A stretch of DNA of 64,000 bases from Oegoconia quadripuncta (GCA_949316235.1 OX438750.1:17610865-17674864), one strand, 5' to 3'; shown: positions 21,702 to 31,971, numbered from the stretch's first letter. Made by a program: numbers and translations. The notes: generated by a model from the sequence alone, not told the origin.

Positions 21702-24700
21702 TATTAGAGTAAACGATATTCAGTGGAATAACTGAGAGTTTAGGAAATAAATAATAATTTAATAAGAAACAAACAAAAACTTCAGAACAGACAGATATAC
21801 GAGAGACGACAGATAGATTTTCAAAAACATTAATATGACGTATAAAAACTCTTCTAAAACATTTAATGCGGCCAGCTTCAACATTCTCCCTCATTAAATG
21901 CTTTTATTAAGGCCAAGGGCTTCTCTAAAAGACACAAAGATTGGCCTAGGCAGAGCTTTCGTCATCACATCTGCTAACTGAGTCGATGTGCTAACTCTCT
22001 TAACTTTGATAGCATTATCCATCACTAGTTCTCTTACGAAGAAATGTCTAATTCGTATATGTTTCGTTCGCTTGTGTAATTCAGGATTATGCGCAAGTCG
22101 AACTGCTGCTTCATTATCCACGCTCAGAGTGGGGATACTGTTCAACGTAGTCAGCTGTTCGAATAGTCTCGTAATCCACACCAACTCTCTGGCAGCTTCA
22201 CTTGCCGCGACAATTTCAGCCTCTGTGGTTGATATCGCCACGGATGCCTGTCTTTGGCTTAACCACGATACAGCTCCACCAGCGTAGCGGCAGACTACAC
22301 CAGTTGTAGAACGTCCTGTTTGCGTATCTCCACCATGATCTGCATCACTATACGCTTCAAGTACGCCCTTCAAACAATTTGGCTTATAGCGGATGCCATG
22401 TGAAAACGTGCCTTTGAGGTATCGCATTATACGTTTCACCTTAAGCCAGTCCGATTTTGTAGGCGATTCAAGTTTACGTGATACCACTCCGACAGCATAA
22501 GCTATGTCTGGTCTCGTGCATACCATTAGATAGGCCAGTGCACCCACTGCTTCACGATAAGGAAAATCCATTTCATCACACTCCTCATCGTTTTCTGAAT
22601 CAATGAACTCTTTGTCCATTGGAGTCGTAATTGGATTGCAGTCGCTCATTCTGAAGCGCTCTAGTACCTTCTTGGCATAAGCTTCTTGATTGACGAATAT
22701 GCGGCCATCAGAATGTTGTACGATTTCCATTCCTAAATAAAAAGTAGCACGCTTAGTTGTTATATTAACTTTACTGTTTAAGTCTTTTAGAAATTGATTC
22801 GCTAAGTCTTCATCTGATGCTGCGACTAGACCATCATCAACATAAAGCGTAATCAGGATCTTCTTTAAACCTATTGTCTTTACAAATAAGCAACAATCGG
22901 CGTCGCTTTGCTTAAATCCCATTTCTATGAGAATTTCATTAAAGCAAAAGTTCCAACATCGCGGAGCTTGCTTTAGTCCGTAAAGGCTTTTTTTCAAGTG
23001 ACAGACTCGGGTTGTAGCATCATTATATCCTTCGGGCTGTTGCATGTAAATGTCTTCTTGTAATTTACCATTTAGAAAAGCAGTTGCAACATCAAATTGG
23101 GCAAGGTAAAGCTTTTCGCTTGCAGCAACGCTAAGCAGGGATCTAATGGTAGCCATCCTTGCGACTGGGCTGAATGTCTCTGTGTAGTCAGTCCCTTTCT
23201 TTTGTCTGTATCCCTTGACAACAAGACGTGCCTTATACTTTTCAATTGTACCATCGGGGTACCTCTTGATTCTATAAATCCATTTGCATGGTAAAGCTTT
23301 ACGTCCTTGTGGAAGATCCTTTAACTCCCACACGCCCATTTCTTTAAGTGACTCCATCTCTGCACTCATAGCTTTTAACCATTCTTTCTTATCTTTTCTT
23401 TCAATAGCATTTTGATATGACACTGGATCTCGCTCCATAATCATACATACATAGTCATGCAATTTGACAGGAGGTTGAAGAGTACTCCTAGGACGAAGGT
23501 TATATCTGTTTTCACCTTGTTCTATGGTATCGTTAACCTCGTCACCAACTTGCTCAAACAAATCTTGAAATTCATTTCCCAGTTCATTGGTTACATCTTC
23601 AACATCATTTCCTTCCTCTAAATTGCCTGAAGCTATGTCCTCTCTTCGAGGCTCTAGTTGCTCTTGATTATCTCGAGTGACTTCCTCTGGCTCCATAAGT
23701 TCGACAGGTTTACAGTCAAATGACACCTTAAACTCAACTTCGTTTGGTTTTCCTTCTTGGTTTGCAGAATCATCCCGTATACCAGTTGTATCCTCTATTG
23801 TAGCTAATGTTTTTTCGTCAAATATAACGTCTCGAGATCGAACAAGACAATTTTTGTTGCCATCTTCAACCCAAATACGATATCCATCTTCGTCGTATCC
23901 AATTAAAATGCCTTTCGTGGCTTTCTTTTGCATCTTATTTCTCTTTTGTTTTGGAATGTGTATATAGCACGTACTTCCAATAACACGAAGATTCTTGATG
24001 CTAGCTTTCTTACCAAACCATAATTCGTAGGGTGTCTTACCCACTATTCGTGTTGGACCTGTTCTGTTTAGTATGTATGCTGCCGTGTTTACAAGTTCAG
24101 CCCATAAACCGAGAGGCAATGTATTACGTGCATACATTAGTGATCTTGCAGTTTCAACTAACGTTCTATTCTCCCTTTCACTGCACCCGTTTTGTTCAGG
24201 CGTGTAGGGCATTGTCAGTCTTTGCTTTATTCCATTCAACGAAAGAATAGTTCTAACTTCGTTGCAATCGAACTCTCCGCCGTTATCACTTAAAATTGTT
24301 TTTATTGTATACCTATTCGTTTTCGTTTCAACAATCATCTGTTTCAGTTTGTCTTTTACTTCAGATTTCTTTTTCATGAAGTAAACATGTCGATAACCAG
24401 TATAATCGTCTTTGAATAGCACGAAATATCTATAATTGGATATAGAACAAGCGAATGGTCCACACACATCGCTGTGAATTATTTCACCTGGATGCGTAGC
24501 TCTAGTTCTCGTTCCGAACTTCAATCTGTGTGCTTTGCCGTACACACAGCCTTCACAAATCTCCTTCTCTATATGAAGCTCTATCCCTAGCTCTCGCTTC
24601 ACGAAATCTCTGACATGCCTCACGTTTTGATGGCCAAGTCTTTCATGGTATAGCTGGATAGAGGATGTCATGTAAATCTCTGCAGGATTCTCAGGTTGGA

Positions 24701-26182
24701 CATTCTTAACATCTAATTTGTATAGTCCACCCTTATGATGACGTTTGCCTTTCAATTTGATCTCTCCATCGATCATAAAGCTGCATTCGTTCATCTTCGA
24801 CGAGAATATGCTGCATAAATTTTTATCATGAGCAGCTAAAACTGAGAATAAATTCTTTTGTATCGTTGGAACATACCACACATCTTGTAGAAGAATTGGT
24901 TTTGTCTTTCCATTTACATTTGCGTTTATAAGTATACAACCCTTACCTTTGGCTATAATTGAGTTTCCATTGGCAGTTGTAACTGTATACTTCTCGTTAA
25001 AACTTTCGAATGATTGGAACAGATCACTCCGATTAGTAATATGACTAGTTGCTCCATTATCGACGTACCAATTCTCTCTGTCGCATGCTGGTGAGAAAAC
25101 TGCTGTATTAGACTGTATCGTATCAACAGTCATCAAAGCCAAGTTCGCTCCTTGACTCGTGGAAGTTGAAGGCGTATTACTGCTTTTGGGTGGTTTGCCG
25201 TCTCGAATCCACTTCTTACAATTCCTGACACGGTGACCCATTTCAGAACAGTAATTGCAACGTAACTTCTTATCTTTCACTTTCTTGTGAATAGGATTCA
25301 GTGCCATTGTGTTTAGAGCTACATTCTCAGTTTCAGTTTTACTGGATAAAGCTCTCTCATAAGCACATAAATGGCTGGTTAAATTCTCAATAGTTCTTTG
25401 TGCCTTCGGGATTAAGAGCCAACTGCTTCTAAATGAAAAATATTCTTCACCAAGTGTATCCAAAATTTTGCAAATCAACATTAAATCAGGTAGCTCCTTG
25501 TTGTCTTTCGAAAATTCTTGATTTAACCCGGTCCATATATTCTTCAATTTAGACATATGAGTCGCTACATCGTCAGAAGTATCTCTTTTGTAATTGAAGA
25601 AACTCATACATAAGTTGTACGCTCTATCTTCGCACGAACCATCAAATAATCTGTGCAGCTCCAGCCATACGTCACGAGCTGTCGTATATCTCATAACTTT
25701 ACATAAAGTATCTTCGTTCAAATTAGAAGTAATCAAAAGAAGAGCGCTGGTGTCTGCTTTGATAAAATTGGCTAGTTCCAAATTGTATCGCGCACTGACG
25801 TTAGCGTCACCTGCTTCATTGACACTTACTTCTGGTCTGGTGAGTTTCCCTTCTACTACCTCCGTAGCACCTTGTATACTACGTAGTAAAATTAAAATTT
25901 TATACTTCCATGTCACCCAATTTGCTTTTCCTTCTAAGAAGCCAATTTGCACTTTGGATGTTAAAAAACTCCATGTTACTAAATGCTGAGGACCATAACC
26001 TATTAGAGTAAACGATATTCAGTGGAATAACTGAGAGTTTAGGAAATAAATAATAATTTAATAAGAAACAAACAAAAACTTCAGAACAGACAGATATACG
26101 AGAGACGACAGATAGATTTTCAAAAACATTAATATGACGTATAAAAACTCTTCTAAAACATTTAATGCGGCCAGCTTCAACA
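21702..26182 (-). mobile_element. Complete young Ty1/Copia retrotransposon (4481 bp)
   Basis: Two 182-bp LTRs (21702-21883 and 26001-26182) appear identical base for base. On the - strand the LTR begins TGTTGAAGC. Immediately inside the 5' LTR the sequence GGTTATGGTCC resembles the copia-type primer site for the middle of initiator tRNA-Met. A purine-rich tract (AATGAGGGAGAA) precedes the 3' LTR. A single full-length polyprotein frame lies between. Intact frame, identical LTRs and perfect TSD together indicate a very recent insertion, possibly still active. Confidence 0.95.
21894..25952 (-). CDS. Copia gag-pol polyprotein, intact (1352 aa)
   Basis: One frame encodes all functions. Gag has a zinc knuckle at residues 232-245 (CX2CX4HX4C, CNYCSEMGHRVRNC). 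Protease has WYVDNGATSH at about 296-304, with Asn replacing the usual Ser or Thr after the catalytic Asp, a variant common in Copia elements. Integrase has HHCC residues at 436, 441, 466 and 469 and a DD35E triad at D495, D556 and E592. Reverse transcriptase starts near 880 with FDVATAFLNG, SLYGLKQAPR and the catalytic YVDD at 1037-1040. RNase H follows with YSDADHGGD, SWLSQRQ, AVAISTTEAE-type and DNEAA motifs, ending near 1352. Integrase precedes RT, the order that defines Ty1/Copia. The start Met lies 48 bp inside the PBS. The length fits the family. It is encoded opposite to the surrounding gypsy elements. Confidence 0.95.
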   Translation of the reverse strand: MQIGFLEGKANWVTWKYKILILLRSIQGATEVVEGKLTRPEVSVNEAGDANVSARYNLELANFIKADTSALLLITSNLNEDTLCKVMRYTTARDVWLELHRLFDGSCEDRAYNLCMSFFNYKRDTSDDVATHMSKLKNIWTGLNQEFSKDNKELPDLMLICKILDTLGEEYFSFRSSWLLIPKAQRTIENLTSHLCAYERALSSKTETENVALNTMALNPIHKKVKDKKLRCNYCSEMGHRVRNCKKWIRDGKPPKSSNTPSTSTSQGANLALMTVDTIQSNTAVFSPACDRENWYVDNGATSHITNRSDLFQSFESFNEKYTVTTANGNSIIAKGKGCILINANVNGKTKPILLQDVWYVPTIQKNLFSVLAAHDKNLCSIFSSKMNECSFMIDGEIKLKGKRHHKGGLYKLDVKNVQPENPAEIYMTSSIQLYHERLGHQNVRHVRDFVKRELGIELHIEKEICEGCVYGKAHRLKFGTRTRATHPGEIIHSDVCGPFACSISNYRYFVLFKDDYTGYRHVYFMKKKSEVKDKLKQMIVETKTNRYTIKTILSDNGGEFDCNEVRTILSLNGIKQRLTMPYTPEQNGCSERENRTLVETARSLMYARNTLPLGLWAELVNTAAYILNRTGPTRIVGKTPYELWFGKKASIKNLRVIGSTCYIHIPKQKRNKMQKKATKGILIGYDEDGYRIWVEDGNKNCLVRSRDVIFDEKTLATIEDTTGIRDDSANQEGKPNEVEFKVSFDCKPVELMEPEEVTRDNQEQLEPRREDIASGNLEEGNDVEDVTNELGNEFQDLFEQVGDEVNDTIEQGENRYNLRPRSTLQPPVKLHDYVCMIMERDPVSYQNAIERKDKKEWLKAMSAEMESLKEMGVWELKDLPQGRKALPCKWIYRIKRYPDGTIEKYKARLVVKGYRQKKGTDYTETFSPVARMATIRSLLSVAASEKLYLAQFDVATAFLNGKLQEDIYMQQPEGYNDATTRVCHLKKSLYGLKQAPRCWNFCFNEILIEMGFKQSDADCCLFVKTIGLKKILITLYVDDGLVAASDEDLANQFLKDLNSKVNITTKRATFYLGMEIVQHSDGRIFVNQEAYAKKVLERFRMSDCNPITTPMDKEFIDSENDEECDEMDFPYREAVGALAYLMVCTRPDIAYAVGVVSRKLESPTKSDWLKVKRIMRYLKGTFSHGIRYKPNCLKGVLEAYSDADHGGDTQTGRSTTGVVCRYAGGAVSWLSQRQASVAISTTEAEIVAASEAARELVWITRLFEQLTTLNSIPTLSVDNEAAVRLAHNPELHKRTKHIRIRHFFVRELVMDNAIKVKRVSTSTQLADVMTKALPRPIFVSFREALGLNKSI

Positions 26183-26187
26183 CATAT

Positions 26188-27783
26188 GACCTCAGCACTC
26201 CTAGATTAAAAAGATCACCAGATCGCCTCTTAGATTCTCGACAAAAATATTTTTATCCCAACCTCATGCGAACCTTCAAATTACGATCCACTCTTCAATG
26301 AAGCATTAGAGATATGTTCTCAGACAGAATCCTTTATTGCAAAACCCAAGGAACTCTACGATGTCGATCTATTAATCTCCAACAAAAATCAAAACATAGT
26401 ATTTGCCTATTCTAGACCTAAACACCATGACCCATGGGATTCTGAAAGCTATTTTAAAAGTCTCTTATCCTGTTTACAAAACCATAAGTTCGAAACACTC
26501 TATGTCCCTGACCTACGATGCGATAACACTTGCAAATTAGTTGGTAATGACCAATTACGCATAACAGCCTACTTGGCCGATGTTTACGAGTGTAGCATCA
26601 CATTGTGCGAAAACAAAGTCATTACGCCCAATGCTAATGACATCCCTAACATTCTAAAATCATTCCATAACGAGCCACTCTCAGGTCATCGAGGTTTCAA
26701 TGAAACAATGCGAAAGATACGAGAAGAATATTTTTGGAAAGGCATGGCCGATGACATAAGAAACTACGTAAATAATTGTCAGATATGCCAGCAAAATAAA
26801 ATTCAAAGAAAATCGTACAAAGCCCCTATGGTCATCACCTCCTCTTCAACCGAACCTTTTGAACGTGTTTCCATAGATCTAGTATCATACATATCATACA
26901 TACCGCCCTTGTACACCTGTTAGAATAATGTCACTGTGTATATTTTTAAGCTGTGTACAATAAAGAATTTTTCTTCTTCTTCTTCTTCATACTCAGATAT
27001 CAGTGATAACAATAACAGATACGTTCTAACCCTACAAGATGAACTTACAAGGTACAACCATACCCAATACCTGACAAAGAAGCTGTTACAGTAGCCAAAC
27101 AACTTTTACATTTTTGACAACATTTCGGTGTCCCTAAACGTTTTCACTCAGATCAAGGCACAGAATTCATGAACAATGTCATGAAACAACTCATCAAATT
27201 CTTAAGTTCTAGTCATACCTTCAATACTGCTTATCATCCGCAAACCAACGGTGCATTGGAAAGATTTCATGCAACCTTACGCGATCACATACGCATGTAC
27301 CATAGTCGCAAACTCAAAAACTGGGATCAAATCATCCCATTCGCTATAATGTGTCACAATACATCCGCCAATAACTCCACAGGTTATACTCCACATGAAT
27401 TACTTTTCGGTTACAAACCTCGTCCGTTTTACTCAATAAAACCCATACCAGACTACACACCCTGCGATTACTTAAAAGATCTAAATGAGCGCCTAAGGGC
27501 GTCACGTGACGCAGCCCTACGCAATGTAGAGTCTATGAAAGAAAAAGCAAAAGAAAGGTATGATGCCGATATAAAAAACATAATTAATTTCAGTATAGGT
27601 GATAAAGTCATGCTACGCGTACCAAACCCGAATAACTTAGACCCAAAATGGGATGGTCCCTATGATATTATACGTGTTGGTTTTATCGAAAATTATATCA
27701 TCAGTAAATCTGGTAAAAACCAACTAGTTCACGCGAATCGTCTTCGTCCATTCCCAACAAATGACTCACTAACTCTATCTTAA
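26188..27783 (+). pseudogene. Integrase region of A2, broken
   Basis: It continues A2 after the Copia element. A 1-nt loss near 26245 shifts the linker. The HHCC part is present from about 26650 (HNEPLSGHRGF, CQICQQNK). The frame is then broken by an insertion at 26892-26990, a small deletion near 27050 and a TGA at 27116-27118 that replaces a Cys codon of A1. The last 204 residues (27169-27783) are open, with NGALERFH and the GPY module (DGPYDIIRVG). So the second and third catalytic parts are separated and the enzyme is dead. Confidence 0.85.
26892..26990 (+). mobile_element. Short retroposed 3' tail with (TTC)n end
   Basis: About 100 bp interrupt the integrase. The segment ends in TGTACAATAAAGAATTTTT followed by five TTC units and is flanked by TCATAC on both sides. 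An AATAAA signal and an end repeat suggest a very short 5'-truncated LINE or SINE copy. Confidence 0.65.
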
Positions 27784-28105
27784 GTCCTTTTAGTCCTTAA
27801 GTCTAAGTTAATCCTAAGCCGTGTAGTAGCCGGTAAAGAATAGCCCTAACGTTTAAAGTCTTGCGTGTCGTAAAAGGCGACTAATACAGACTAGCTACTA
27901 GAATAAGTCCATATTAAATATTTCATAATATTACTATTCACTTCAGTAAACTAAAATCATAAATAACAATTTCAATTTAGGTTAATAGTTAGATTAGTTA
28001 GTAAATCTAAAATTGAAATATACCTAAGTACTTCACCATTAACATTATTACAAATAATCATTAGTCAACTAATTTATTTTTATTCTATAATCACTTTGTT
28101 TACAG
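27784..28105 (+). other. pol-env spacer with splice acceptor, A2
   Basis: It is homologous to 16278-16611 (GAATAGCCCTAACGTTTAAAGTC). It ends in CACTTTGTTTACAG, the env splice acceptor. Confidence 0.6.
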
Positions 28106-28504
28106 GGTCACCTCAATAGAGGTACAAACCCCTGTTCCTAATCCACACTCGAAATTTCATAATATCATGAATAACTCGATAATTAGTTACCAACTAACCA
28201 ATTGATCTAAACAGAAAAGAAATGTATAAATTAGAATCAATTTTGAAACTCAATGCATTCTTATACAACAGAAAATTGTACCTGTAATATTCGTTCCTTT
28301 CATCTTCATCAGCCCGTAAACATCCCACTGCATGGATATTAAGCCTTCCCTCGTATATGCGGGTGTATTTTCCTGCCTTTCATCTTCGTTTCTTTCATAT
28401 TTAACGAATTATTTGATACATACAAATTAATTGGCTTGCCTATTGCTTGCTATTGCTTGCATGTAAATTATTATCCGATAATTTCGGCATAATTTAATTT
28501 TAAG
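28106..28504 (+). pseudogene. env start of A2 fused to a family B env scrap
   Basis: About 85 bp after the acceptor match the A1 env start. Near 28195 the sequence becomes a family B env part (matches 37900-38050, then 38165-38190 after a deletion). It carries a SINE-V fragment insertion and a doubled TATTGCTTGC. The join of A and B sequences marks a recombination or deletion point. Confidence 0.6.
28295..28392 (-). repeat. SINE-V 3' fragment inserted in env remnant
   Basis: It contains CATCAGCCCGTAAACATCCCA (complement of the SINE-V end). It is flanked by CCTTTCATCTTC on both sides, a plausible 12-bp target duplication; the family B env at 37990-38010 shows the uninterrupted site. Confidence 0.75.
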
Positions 28505-28781
28505 ACGGCATCTTGAAGTCATCCTATCTAAATTTAATTGTGAAATTTATGTTCAATCAAAAACCATGTGAGTACGACTCACATTTTAGAAACATTTTTC
28601 CGTGACGAAAGGACAAATGAAATCAATAATTGTAATAATCAGTTACTCAGTTCTCGATCTGAAACCGTTTTATCTTGTTTTTACTAATAATGTTCAAAAC
28701 GGCCTCGCTATCGTAGAAAATAACAATTACGGGACAATCTTACAATATCTTAAGCGTTTGTATATGTAGGAAACAACCGAT

Positions 28782-29204
28782 TCTACAGTGGAGATCAACT
28801 TAGCCACCAGATAAGTTCTTTGTAACTCCTAGTTAAGAGTTCGTGCTTATTGTATAACGTAACGGTGAATTATTACAATACTTATCAAAGGACTCTTTGT
28901 TGTTTTACTAGACACGACTATACGCCCACTCTCTACTAGACACACACATACTACAATTGGTGTCAGAAGTGGGATAGTCCTCTATATTGTCTTACGTGTG
29001 ATAAATTCGTGATTGTGTATAGACTGTCAGCTATTTAAAAGCGCACCGTACAGTATATCGCATACCGAAATTTAAAAGCATCAGGTCTACGGCGGGATAC
29101 AAGTACAAGCTGTCATAAGTCATAATATTTTATCAAAATACTGTTGTTGTTTGTACTAGACAGGACCCTACGCCCCTTTCTACCAGACACACGTACTACA
29201 CTTC
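28782..29204 (+). mobile_element. Deleted LTR element of the solo-LTR family (tRNA-Leu-type PBS)
   Basis: An LTR 3' part (28787-28968), similar to the end of the solo LTR at 12930-13341, is followed by TGGTGTCAGAAGTGGGA, which fits the complement of a tRNA-Leu 3' end. A second LTR end closes at 29204 (CACGTACTACA). Almost all internal sequence is gone. Family A sequence resumes on both sides. Confidence 0.65.
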
Positions 29205-29550
29205 CTTATTCACGGAAACCTTAGAAAAGAACACACTCTGTCATATAAACAACACTAACCTATTAAGTAATGACTCTACCTCCGGGGATAAATAAATCAA
29301 ATTTAGATAAGTCATTAGGCGCGACTATCTTAACAAAGAAGAAAACGACTCATTAGATAAAGTAATTAAAAATATCTTAGAAATCTTCTATACAAAAGAC
29401 GAACCCGAAACATTCACTAGCCATACAAAGCATACCATACCTATTAACTCAGATACACCTATCAATATCAAAACTTATAGATTTGCTCACCGACAAAAGA
29501 TGCTCTTACAAAATATCATCCAACCTAGTACATCGCCTTGGATCAGCCCC

Positions 29551-29935
29551 ATTTATTTATTTATTTTTATTTATTTATCATTTATTGCACTCAAGAAAAA
29601 AAACATACAGATACAACATAATAGAGACGACACAACAGGTTCTGCTTATTTCTACAATGAAATTTCTTCCAGCAGACCTACGAAAGAGAGATATGACTGG
29701 AAGAGGCAGATAGGACGTGCACAATCTAAAAAAAATGGATAAATATGATAGATAAAAAAACCTAACTGAATATAAATGTAACTACATACTAATAAGTACA
29801 TAAATAAGTACATATTTCAATACATACGAATATAAAGTATAACATATATATAATACACGGAATAACACTATGAAATGGAAAGGTAATGTTCCTTAACTCT
29901 TTTCCTAAAGACAGCGATCGATGGACTGGCACGCC
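29551..29935 (-). mobile_element. LINE 3' fragment (same family as 1-1669) inserted in A3
   Basis: On the - strand it ends with GTGCAATAAATGATAAATAAATA, a LINE-type tail. The other side resembles the LINE around its stop codon at 245-320. It sits between AGCCCCAT and GCCCATCAGG, so GCCC(C)AT may be the target duplication; copy A2 near 20405 shows the uninterrupted site. Confidence 0.8.
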
Positions 29936-30089
29936 CATCAGGGTTGTATCCGAAAAATTAAATAGAGAGAGTAGTCATTGGTTATAGGAAGCTTAATTAT
30001 GCCACCATAGGAGATAGCTACCTCTTACTTAACATTACTGATAAACTAGACACAGGTCATTCTATTCGCCACATTAGGTCTAGCGTCTG

Positions 30090-30147
30090 GAATGGTGTGC
30101 TCATTGCTTTTTAGGGATATCCCTTAAAAGCAATGAGCACACCATTC
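30090..30147. repeat. Quasi-palindrome in the A3 reverse transcriptase
   Basis: Two 29-base arms with one mismatch and no spacer meet at GGGATATCCC. The right arm is native RT sequence by comparison with A2 (20625-20665). The left arm replaces the native sequence with an inverted copy. Confidence 0.9.
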
Positions 30148-30422
30148 GGGCATTATGAATTTCTCAGAAGCCATTTAGATCATAACGTGCCTACCACTTT
30201 TCGACGAGAAATGGATAATGTGCTCTACGGATTACAAGGGGAGCGTTGCTTTGTTTACTTAGATGACATTGTAATTTTCGAGTCTAGTTTACAGGAACAT
30301 GAACAAAAACTCACTGAAGTCCTCAATCAATTACGAGTTTTTGAGAAAAGAAGTAGCATATCTAGGTCACATTATTTTAAATGAAGGGATTAAACCAAAC
30401 TCCGATGAAGTAAAAGCCATCC

Positions 30423-31445
30423 AAGATATCCCTACTCTCAAAGACATAAATCCTTTCTAAGTCTCTGGGGATACTATCATAGATTCATACCTAACTTCAG
30501 CAAGATCACTGAACCATTAACCAGCTTATTTAAAAAGGACTTCCCATTCATATGGGATGATTCAGAAACATAAAGCCGTCCTGTAAAAACATGCTCATAA
30601 TATCTCCTTTATTGCAGTACCCGGACTGAAGAATAAACAATTCATTTTAACCACTGACGTCTCCATACACACTATCAGCGCTACTACTATCTCAAGGCGA
30701 GACAGGTAAAGATCACAATATGTTGATGCATGCCTCACATGCCAATAAAAAGAAATAGATCACGCGTGACCCATCGCGAAAAAAAGATAAAAATTCGTTC
30801 GTCAAACAGAACTTTTCTACAGCTCCAGAAATATAGATCTCAACATTCATTTTCCAAACTAAAAAAAATGAAACGTTCTTTTTTTCATCAAGCAAGCTTA
30901 AGTAAACACAAAAGTGTTCGATAACATGTAAGTCGTTTAGGCTGGGACTGGATTTAGGTAGCCGATTGTACCCATATAAATCCCAGCCTCAAGAAGTTGA
31001 TACAATCTTTCTTGAATCTAGAAAATCCAGGCCCATTTCAATAATCTTTTGGCAAAATTCTTAAACCATCATGATAATATTGATTCATAAAAACGTTAAA
31101 ATAAAAAATGCAGCCATGTAAAAATAGATCACGCGTGACCCTCGCGAAAAGGCTGAAAAATTTATTGAAATTTTGAGAAATCCTAGTAAAAGAAAATTGC
31201 TTCATGATCATTAAATTAAACACCAACGGTACCAAATTGAATCAGATACATATGTTGAAATTATAGTTCAATTATAAACTCCTAGGTAACAAACGCGTCC
31301 CATTAGATGTTCAGGCGCAGTCGGTAGGATATATTTATAACAAGTTCGAATCGTAGTGTGAATAGTAGACTAAGCAGTATTGAATTGATATTTTGCAAGT
31401 GTGCTTTGATTTATAACTCCGCTTGTTATTACATTTTCTAGCACA
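30423..31445 (+). repeat. Left copy of a 1-kb direct duplication flanking family B
   Basis: This 1023-bp stretch recurs as 39527-40533 with a few substitutions, two or three 1-bp indels and one 16-bp gap. It holds the end of A3 RT/RNase H, unclassified sequence with two TCACGCGTGA palindromes, a PBS-like TTCAGGCGCAGTCGGTAGGAT (about 31310-31332) and at its end an old family B LTR end plus a PBS-like TAGCACA. Confidence 0.9.
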
Positions 31446-31787
31446 TGTAATGTGCCGCTAAAAATATTTTAATTACTATTGTATCATTAGCTGTGACCGC
31501 GCTCACCGCATACCATTGTAGAAACATCGATAAGTCTAGAAAATCTTGTTTTTAAACGACTTACTAATGATATCTTCACTTGCATTGGTTTTCCTGTCGC
31601 ATAGCGTCTTGACGTCACAATAATTCGAATTTAATGTATTTTTGTCATATAAAAAGACCTTCCACCGCTTACATTATCAGTATCAATTTAGTTCTAAGAC
31701 CTATCAAAGGTACTAAATTATATTCACCAAACAACATAAAAGGTGTGTTTTACTCAAAAAAACTCCAACGTACCGCGTACCACTACA
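31446..31787 (+). repeat. 5' LTR of family B (342 bp) with TATA and initiator
   Basis: TGTAATGTGCC to CACTACA. A TATAAAAA box at 31648-31655 is followed 31 bases later by a TCAGT arthropod initiator (31677-31681), which would set the U3/R border near 31679. In the 3' LTR this reads GCAGT. A 1-bp longer A-run than the 3' LTR is present near 31756. Confidence 0.9.
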
Positions 31788-31792
31788 TTTTC

Positions 31793-31811
31793 TGGCGCAG
31801 TCGGAGCGGAT
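31793..31811 (+). other. Primer binding site, tRNA-Ser type (B)
   Basis: TGGCGCAGTCGG matches the tRNA-Ser 3' end for 12 bases, then AGCGGAT differs slightly from the family A site. It sits 5 bp after the LTR. Confidence 0.8.
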
Positions 31812-31945
31812 CCGTTTTCAAGAAGTTCCAGCGACTTAACGGTAACCGAACTTACGGTGTCGACGGGAGAGCAGTCACCTACCTACTCCGGAGGTCTACG
31901 AGGTATCTGTCCAAACCTTCACACCAACTCCAAGGTTACGCAGAC

Positions 31946-31953
31946 AAGTGAGT
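31946..31953 (+). promoter_or_regulatory. Leader splice donor for env mRNA (B)
   Basis: ACAA|GTGAGT at 31948 is a good donor in the leader, just before gag. Together with the acceptor at 37016 it would give a spliced env mRNA. No ATG lies upstream in the leader, so, unlike family A, env must bring its own start. Confidence 0.5.
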
Positions 31954-31971
31954 GAGTTTCTTACAACTTTT

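Larger units (their letters stand above)
21697..26187. repeat. Target site duplication CATAT around Copia
   Basis: CATAT at 21697-21701 and 26183-26187 flanks the two LTRs exactly. Removing the Copia element and one CATAT restores continuity with the uninterrupted linker of copy A1 at this point. Confidence 0.95.
17861..28195 (+). mobile_element. Family A errantivirus-like element, copy A2, interrupted by Copia
   Basis: Order: LTR, PBS, leader mini-ORF with splice donor, gag lacking its N-terminus, protease with a nonsense codon, intact RT and RNase H, Copia insertion (21702-26182), broken integrase, spacer, env acceptor and a short env start. At about 28195 it changes into family B env sequence, so the right end is lost. 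Its length without Copia is about 5.8 kb. Confidence 0.8.
28505..30740 (+). pseudogene. Family A copy A3: decayed protease-RT-RNase H
   Basis: It begins in the protease C-terminus/linker (matches 19690-19930) and continues into RT and RNase H with many stops and gaps. It is interrupted by an LTR remnant (28782-29204), a LINE fragment (29551-29935) and a quasi-palindrome (30090-30147). A short open part (30133-30384) keeps YLDDIVIF. The RNase H start (TTDVSIHTISA) ends near 30740. No function is possible. Confidence 0.8.

Noticed and set aside
21988..25989. Several + strand frames
   Set aside because: All are shadows of the Copia polyprotein on the - strand.
31948..31971. gag start at GTG 31948
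   Set aside because: It coincides with the splice donor; the ATG at 31972 is in the same frame and more likely.
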